Shown piece after piece: positions 6,559-10,500 of a stretch of DNA of 10,500 nucleotides. Below the pieces are notes generated by a model. That model was not told the origin of the DNA. It ran no database searches and saw only the letters and a list, made by a program, of their open reading frames with translations. The translations under genes and the position numbers were made by a program. The DNA is taken from contig CAUQBR010000028.1 in the NCBI GenBank assembly GCA_963516475.1, positions 1-10,500 on the forward strand. Reading direction: 5' to 3'. This DNA is from JABCPE02 sp963516475. Its GTDB lineage: Bacteria; Bacteroidota; Bacteroidia; Flavobacteriales; Weeksellaceae. Numbering within the stretch: position 1 is the first letter of the stretch; every line of letters starts with the position of its first letter.

Positions 6559-7884
6559 ATGGAAATAAGAACAATTAAAGATATTAAGGTAAAAATAGTA
6601 GAGATTAGAGAAAAAATAAAAGTTATTGATTTTAGTAAATATAGAAATGAAGTTTATGGATATGAATCTGAATACACATATCCAATTTTAATAGCAGAAG
6701 TAAGAAATGTATTAACAGAATTGACCACTTTAGTTAATAATCCAGATATTTTTGTAAAATTATCAACTTATAATGAGAGAAAACAAATAGAAGATTATTT
6801 AAATAATATTCTTTATAATTTAGAAAGTTCTAGTTTATGGCAGTATGTGGATAATATAAAAATAATTCTTCGTAATTATAATGTCCGTGATTTTTCTGAA
6901 CATAAAATAGAATTTGAAAAAGAAATAGATAGTATACGAAGGATAAAAATTGATTTAGAAACTATTTTGAAACAAAGTAAAGAAATAGAACAAGATATAG
7001 CAACCAAAGAGAATGAAATACAAAAAGAATTAGATAACTCTAAAACTAAATTTACAGAAATATCAACTACTCTGGAAGAGTTCTCTGATGAAGTATCAAA
7101 ACAGAAAAAGTTAAATTCAGATTTGTCTTTTATAAAAGAAATAGCTGATAAGAATTCATAAGATATAAAAGAATATAAAATTCATGCCGAAGCAAATAAG
7201 GATTCAATAGATACATTTATTAAATCTTTACAAAAAAAAGAAAATAAACTTGCTGAAGTTGAAGGCAGAATAATAAAAAATAATAAACAATTAGAGGAAT
7301 ATGAAAGAGAAAGAAAAAGATTTTTAGATGAAGCAGAAGGACTCATAAATAGTGCAAAACAGGCATTAGAATATAAAACAGCAGAAGGACTGAGTGCTGC
7401 TTTTAATTCTCAATATGCAAAGGCTAACAATTTTTGGGTTTTGTCTTTGTGGATTGCTGGAGCAATTTTTTGTTTGATGGGAGCAGGTTTTTTGGGTTGG
7501 CATTTTATGCAGAGTATCAATGAAAATAATCAATGGTTTATTATTTTAGGGAGGATATTGTTATTGCCGATACCCATTACAGGGGCTGTTTTCTGTGCTA
7601 ATCAATATACAAAACAGAAAAATATTATTGAAGATTATGCTTATAAACAAACAATAGCTAAGTCGGTAGTTGGTTTTTCTGAACAATTAAAGAAAAATGG
7701 TAAAGATGAAGATAATTCAGAATATGTAGATTATATCAGAAAAGCCTTGGCAGAAATACATAAAGACCCTTTAAGAAGTAGAAAAGAAGAAAAGCAATCA
7801 TTGACAAATTTGAAAGCAGGGCAGTTAGAAAAAATCATTGAGCTTGCGAAGAAAATAACAGAATTAGGAAAAGTAGGACAATAG
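6559..7884 (+). pseudogene. Coiled-coil protein with two C-terminal membrane segments, interrupted by an in-frame stop
   Basis: I do not recognise the function. The frame runs through 441 codons except for one TAA at 7159-7161 (codon 201); both sides are in the same frame and read as one protein. Before the stop (1-200) and after it (to about 273) the sequence is Lys/Glu/Ile-rich and helical, with heptad-like stretches expected to form coiled coil. Then come GLSAAF (277-282), a hydrophobic segment (about 292-316), a short loop (NENNQ), a second hydrophobic segment (about 326-347) and a tail with EDYAYKQTIAKS (358-369). The likely topology is a membrane hairpin with both ends in the cytoplasm. 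After the stop there is no in-frame ATG, GTG or TTG until TTG 7441, already inside the first membrane segment, so restart would lose the coiled coil. ATG 6478 is an alternative start, adding 27 residues, but the promoters favour 6559. G+C is strikingly low (12 of 60 bases at 6601-6660), suggesting transfer. A 200-residue truncated product may still be made. Confidence 0.75.
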
Positions 7885-7990
7885 TTTAAATCACCAAATA
7901 GCAATAGATAGAAAACAAGAAAACTTATTTATTCACTAAATGTTAATTAGTAGGAAATAAATAGAAGTGAGTATAAAGGTAAGGTATTGA

Positions 7991-7998
7991 AAAAGGAG
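7991..7998 (+). promoter_or_regulatory. Strong Shine-Dalgarno site of mnmD
   Basis: AAAAGGAG lies 6 bases before the mnmD ATG at 8005. This is an almost ideal anti-SD match at good spacing, unusual next to the other starts in this window, which have A-rich leaders and no such motif. It fixes the mnmD start. No clear TAnnTTTG element was found between 7885 and 7990, so the promoter may be atypical or further upstream. Confidence 0.65.
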
Positions 7999-8004
7999 TA
8001 AAAA

Positions 8005-8676
8005 ATGAAAAGAATCGTGAAAACCACAGGAGACAACAGCAGAACACTTTATATAGAAGAGCTGGACGAGTGCTATCACTCGCATCATGGAGCATTGCAG
8101 GAAGCGGAGCATGTTTTCATAAAAAATGGTTTAGAAAAACTAAATAAAAAAGAAATCAACATTTTGGAAATGGGTTTTGGGACAGGGCTGAATGTCTTGG
8201 TAACATTGCAGAAATTCTTGCAATCAACGGATTTGAGAATCAACTACTATTCATTGGAGAAATATCCTATTAGTCAGGAAGAAGCCCAAAATTTGGATTA
8301 TGGAAAATTGTTTGAAAATCCAGTGATAAAGGAAGTTTATAATGAAATTCATAGCTGTGAATGGGAAAAGCTGGTTCAGATTCAACCTAATTTCTTTTTG
8401 AAAAAGATAAAAACTGATTTTTTTGAATTGGATAAAATAGAGCTTCCCGAGATAGATTTGGTGTATTATGATTGTTTCGGAGCGAGGGTTCAGCCAGATT
8501 TATGGGAAAAACCTTTGTTTGAATTAGTTAAAACTAAAATGAGAAAAGGAGGACTTTTGACGACATATTCTTCTAAAGGAAGTGTCAGAAGGGCTTTGCA
8601 CGAATTAGGTTTTGAGGTTCAAAAATTAGAAGGGCCCAAAGGAAAGCGAGAAATGCTCAATGCTATTTTATTATAA
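8005..8676 (+). CDS. mnmD: tRNA (5-methylaminomethyl-2-thiouridine)(34) methyltransferase MnmD
   Basis: An SAM-dependent enzyme that methylates 5-aminomethyl-(2-thio)uridine at the wobble position of tRNAs, the last step towards mnm5s2U34. The 223 residues match the stand-alone methyltransferase that corresponds to the N-terminal half of E. coli MnmC (Methyltransf_30, DUF752); the C-terminal FAD oxidase half is absent. Landmarks are the N-terminal YHSHHGALQEAEHVF (24-38), the SAM-binding loop EMGFGTGLN (55-63), the catalytic-region motif DCFGARVQPDLW (156-167, equivalent to the D-F-P-x-W region of MnmC), TTYSSKGSVRRAL from T186, and the C-terminal GPKGKREM (210-217). Which route supplies the aminomethyl substrate without MnmC oxidase cannot be seen here. 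It sits just downstream of the broken coiled-coil gene and is closed by a strong terminator. Confidence 0.93.
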   Translation: MKRIVKTTGDNSRTLYIEELDECYHSHHGALQEAEHVFIKNGLEKLNKKEINILEMGFGTGLNVLVTLQKFLQSTDLRINYYSLEKYPISQEEAQNLDYGKLFENPVIKEVYNEIHSCEWEKLVQIQPNFFLKKIKTDFFELDKIELPEIDLVYYDCFGARVQPDLWEKPLFELVKTKMRKGGLLTTYSSKGSVRRALHELGFEVQKLEGPKGKREMLNAILL

Positions 8677-8709
8677 AACAAACCCTTAGATTTTTCTAAG
8701 GGTTTGTTT
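8676..8709. terminator. Bidirectional hairpin terminator between mnmD and the barrel gene
   Basis: A perfect 14-bp inverted repeat (8676-8689 with 8696-8709, core AACCCTTAG/CTAAGGGTT) around a 6-base loop. It overlaps the last base of the mnmD stop codon and lies 14 bases past the end of the convergent barrel gene. On the plus strand it is followed by a T-rich stretch, and on the minus strand the stem itself ends in T's, so it probably serves both genes. Confidence 0.85.
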
Positions 8710-8723
8710 ATCATTTTAATTTT

Positions 8724-9203
8724 TTAGAAAGTAACTCTCATACCAAGTCCGAATCTTGCTGCATCAAAATCAGAGTTTCCTGTGTAGAACCAAATTCTAG
8801 GTCTCCAGTCGAAAAATATCCCTAGTGGAGCTCCTGGAATCTTGAAATCTATACCAGCAACAGGAGCAAGAGAGAATGTGGCAGATCCCCCACCTTTCCA
8901 GAAAGAAATACCAGGTCCCATACCGATGTACCAAGCTAATCCTCTTGCGCTTCCTCCGAATTGTTCTTCATAGTGGTACATAAAATTAAGATGAGTCGCT
9001 CCTCTCCCAAATAATACTGCAAATTCTCCCGCATGATTTCTAGCAAAGAAATGTTTAACATGAGGACCAACTACAGTTCCATCTCCTACATCAGCAAGAA
9101 TACCAATTCCTGTGTTATAGGTTGAACCTCTCTGTGCATTCATTTTTGATAATCCAAAAGAAAGCACCATCAAAATGCTTAATAATTTTACTACCTTTTT
9201 CAT
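8724..9203 (-). CDS. Small outer-membrane beta-barrel protein
   Basis: A 159-residue exported protein of no known specific function. It has a Sec signal peptide (KK, hydrophobic 7-18, M-N-A before Q24), with cleavage probably between A23 and Q24. The mature part of about 136 residues alternates hydrophobic and polar residues, is rich in Gly and aromatics (GLAWYIGMGPGISFW, LGIFFDWRPRIWFY) and ends GLGMRVTF. A C-terminal aromatic residue is the usual BAM recognition signal, so it should insert in the outer membrane as a small barrel, by size about eight strands. No lipobox is present. It appears monocistronic, with the best promoter match in the window. It could be a structural or adhesive porin-like protein; the sequence does not say. 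Confidence 0.8.
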   Translation of the reverse strand: MKKVVKLLSILMVLSFGLSKMNAQRGSTYNTGIGILADVGDGTVVGPHVKHFFARNHAGEFAVLFGRGATHLNFMYHYEEQFGGSARGLAWYIGMGPGISFWKGGGSATFSLAPVAGIDFKIPGAPLGIFFDWRPRIWFYTGNSDFDAARFGLGMRVTF

Positions 9204-9222
9204 AATTAGAAATTTAATTTTT

Positions 9223-9255
9223 CAAACTTACTAATAATTAACGAGAAAAGACAAA
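9223..9255 (-). promoter_or_regulatory. Promoter of the small beta-barrel gene
   Basis: On the minus strand TTTG (9255-9252) and TAAGTTTG (9230-9223) are separated by 21 bases. Both elements and the spacing match the Bacteroidota housekeeping promoter (TTTG, 19-21 bases, TAnnTTTG). The -7 element is 19 bases before the ATG at 9203. Confidence 0.7.
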
Positions 9256-9282
9256 GTTTATTTCATTTTTGTAAAAAATCCC

Positions 9283-9290
9283 TAATTTTG
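9283..9290 (+). promoter_or_regulatory. Candidate -7 element for the methionine sulfoxide reductase gene
   Basis: TAATTTTG fits TAnnTTTG, 32 bases before the ATG at 9323. The nearest TTTG (9268-9271) is too close to be a proper -33, so support rests on the -7 alone. It is back to back with the barrel-gene promoter. Confidence 0.45.
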
Positions 9291-9322
9291 GGGAGATTTT
9301 TAGTATATAAATTATAACTACT

Positions 9323-9808
9323 ATGGCAGAAAATTTATTTATCCCAGAAAACGGAACAAAAACAGAAAAATACGAAGCACTATTGCCTCAGTTGGAAGCT
9401 CTTGTAGAGGGCGAAACAGATTTAACAGCTAATTTGGCCAATGTTTCTTCAGCGCTGCATCAGGTTTTTTCTTGGTGGTGGGTAGGTTTTTATTGGGTAA
9501 AAAATGAAGAATTGGTTTTGGCTCCATTTCAAGGACCGATAGCCTGTACTAGGATAAAGCTTGGCAAGGGCGTTTGTGGTACGGCTTGGAAAGAGGGAAA
9601 ATCCCAACTGGTTCCTGATGTGGAAAAATTCCCTGGTCATATCGCTTGTAGTTCTGCTACCAAATCAGAAATTGTAGTTCCTATTTTTGATAAGAATAGG
9701 AAAGTAGTAGGTGTTCTCGATGTGGATAGTGAACAGTTTGGAACTTTAGATGAAACGGATGTATTTTATTTAGAAAAGGTGGCAGAGATAGTTTCTGCGA
9801 AAATTTAA
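9323..9808 (+). CDS. msrC: Free methionine-(R)-sulfoxide reductase (GAF domain)
   Basis: A cytoplasmic enzyme that reduces free L-methionine-(R)-S-oxide to methionine with thioredoxin as electron donor, part of oxidative damage repair. The 161 residues form a single GAF domain, the full length of the fRMsr family (E. coli YebR/MsrC). The three conserved cysteines are present: C75 in GPIACTRI, C85 in GKGVCGTAWKE, and C109 in FPGHIACSSA. Their spacing of 10 and 24 is the same as in the E. coli enzyme as I recall it (84/94/118). C109 is the expected catalytic cysteine, with C75 and C85 as resolving partners. The WWWVGFYW segment (51-58) and SEIVVPIFD (115-123) also match the family. There is no signalling domain attached, which argues against a sensory GAF protein. 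Confidence 0.94.
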   Translation: MAENLFIPENGTKTEKYEALLPQLEALVEGETDLTANLANVSSALHQVFSWWWVGFYWVKNEELVLAPFQGPIACTRIKLGKGVCGTAWKEGKSQLVPDVEKFPGHIACSSATKSEIVVPIFDKNRKVVGVLDVDSEQFGTLDETDVFYLEKVAEIVSAKI

Positions 9809-9821
9809 ACACAAGTTTAAA
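9804..9821. terminator. Weak hairpin between msrC and the DUF4294 gene
   Basis: TTTAAAC (9804-9810) and GTTTAAA (9815-9821) form a 7-bp stem with a 4-base loop in the 15-base gap between two convergent genes, followed by T-rich sequence on the plus strand. It is short and low in G+C, so it may be a weak terminator or chance. Confidence 0.35.
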
Positions 9822-9823
9822 CT

Positions 9824-10500
9824 TTATTCTTTTCCTTTAATAGTGAATTTTTCGTATCCAGTGTAGGGTTTTAGGTGCCCTTGCTGCCAGTTGGAAATCA
9901 GTAGGCTTTCCAAATATTCATCATCTCTGTATTTGTGGGGATTGTATTCCTTTTTTAGGTCTATGTCAGCTACATTTCCTTTTACATTCCATAGAAAAGC
10001 ATTAAAACCACCTTTAAGTTCTTTTATCAATTCATAAACCGTTTTTCCTGTCGAACGGGTCATGAGTTTTGCGAAAATCTGCCCTTCAGAGGTGGTCAAA
10101 TCTCTTAGTTTGGTTTCATATTGCGAAGCCAATTCTTTTTGTTTTTCTCTTATGTGTTTTCTTTTTTCACCTCCTTTCATGTTTTGTATATCAGCCTGCA
10201 AACTACGATACTGCTCTAATGCAGTGAGAAATAGAGGATACACGCGAGAGAGTTTTTTGTTGAGGAAAAAGTAATAATTTCGGTCAAGCTGGTTGTTAAA
10301 TTTTGGTTTTGAACTAAGGTATAGTTCGTCCATAATGACTATTCGCTCTCCATCAATTTCATAAACTTTGGCTTTTAGAACATTGTCGTAATAGTATTCT
10401 TTTCCGTGTTCATCTATTAACATTTCTGTATTGGGTTTCTCCTGAGCATTTAGAATAAGCCCGAAACAAATAAGAAATAAATAGTGTAGTTTATAAAAAA
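9824..10500 (-). CDS. DUF4294 family exported protein (5' end outside the window)
   Basis: An uncharacterised flavobacterial protein; I recognise it as DUF4294 from its overall pattern (MDELYLSSKP, LDRNYYFFLNKKLSRVYPLF, GQIFAKLMTRSTGKT, LKGGFNAFLWN, YNPHKYRDDEYLE). The frame stays open past the ATG at 10423 to the edge. The 25 codons there read FYKLHYLFLICFGLILNAQ then EKPNTE, a hydrophobic signal peptide ending N-A|Q with no in-frame start codon. The true start therefore lies just beyond base 10500, and the 10423 ATG is an internal methionine. The mature protein is expected to be periplasmic or cell-envelope associated. The middle third is charged and probably helical (about 70-115 counted from the internal Met). 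It is convergent with msrC, and its role is unknown. Confidence 0.85.
   Translation of the reverse strand, partial: FYKLHYLFLICFGLILNAQEKPNTEMLIDEHGKEYYYDNVLKAKVYEIDGERIVIMDELYLSSKPKFNNQLDRNYYFFLNKKLSRVYPLFLTALEQYRSLQADIQNMKGGEKRKHIREKQKELASQYETKLRDLTTSEGQIFAKLMTRSTGKTVYELIKELKGGFNAFLWNVKGNVADIDLKKEYNPHKYRDDEYLESLLISNWQQGHLKPYTGYEKFTIKGKE

Noticed and set aside
7159..7161. Programmed stop-codon readthrough or selenocysteine/pyrrolysine recoding.
   Set aside because: The codon is TAA, not TGA or TAG, and I see no supporting stem-loop or readthrough context; nonsense mutation or sequence error is simpler.
7441..7884. A separate 147-residue gene starting at TTG 7441.
   Set aside because: The frame continues upstream to the TAA at 7159 with the same coiled-coil character, and the TTG lies inside a membrane segment; it is the tail of the broken gene.
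7885..8004. Possible small RNA or riboswitch in the spacer before mnmD.
   Set aside because: I found no stable hairpin, terminator or known riboswitch core; apart from the Shine-Dalgarno site it looks like plain AT-rich spacer.
9449..9640. Minus-strand 63-codon frame inside msrC.
   Set aside because: It is antisense to the conserved Cys-containing core of the methionine sulfoxide reductase.
10062..10274. Plus-strand 70-codon frame inside the DUF4294 gene.
   Set aside because: It is antisense to a recognisable family; no start signal or motif supports it.

Overview
The window reads as chromosomal DNA of a member of the Bacteroidota, most likely a flavobacterium close to the Chryseobacterium/Riemerella group (Weeksellaceae). 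The grounds are: AT-rich DNA; gene starts that mostly lack a Shine-Dalgarno sequence; several good matches to the Bacteroidota -7 promoter element TAnnTTTG; signal peptides ending in ...NA|Q; a flavobacterial DUF4294 protein; and the style of the branched-chain aminotransferase. The genus is an inference from protein style, not a search result.

Layout from left to right: (1) 1-1991, minus: an M3-family zinc metallopeptidase (Dcp type) that lacks only its last few residues at the left edge. (2) 2083-2535, plus: a small hemerythrin-like protein, divergent from dcp. (3) 2542-4533, minus: uvrB, convergent with the hemerythrin gene and only 6 bases from it. (4) 4683-5249, plus: a lipoprotein with a duplicated PepSY-like pattern and an acidic stretch after the lipid-bearing cysteine. 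(5) 5366-6427, minus: ilvE, separated from the lipoprotein gene by two terminators, one per strand. (6) 6559-7884, plus: a very AT-rich gene for a coiled-coil protein with two membrane segments, broken by one in-frame TAA at 7159-7161. (7) 8005-8676, plus: mnmD, a tRNA wobble-uridine methyltransferase, followed by a perfect 14-bp hairpin terminator. (8) 8724-9203, minus: a small outer-membrane beta-barrel protein. (9) 9323-9808, plus: free methionine-(R)-sulfoxide reductase. (10) 9824 to the right edge, minus: a DUF4294 protein whose signal peptide continues to the edge and whose start codon lies outside the window.

Most genes are single transcription units on alternating strands, so the window is not one operon or pathway. 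It is mainly housekeeping: peptide turnover, nucleotide excision repair, branched-chain amino acid metabolism, tRNA modification and repair of oxidised methionine, together with envelope proteins. The one stretch that looks accessory is 6478-7884, which is much poorer in G+C than its neighbours, carries a nonsense codon and has no function I recognise. I saw no CRISPR array, insertion sequence, tRNA or rRNA gene, or integrase, and nothing that clearly forms a new multi-gene system.
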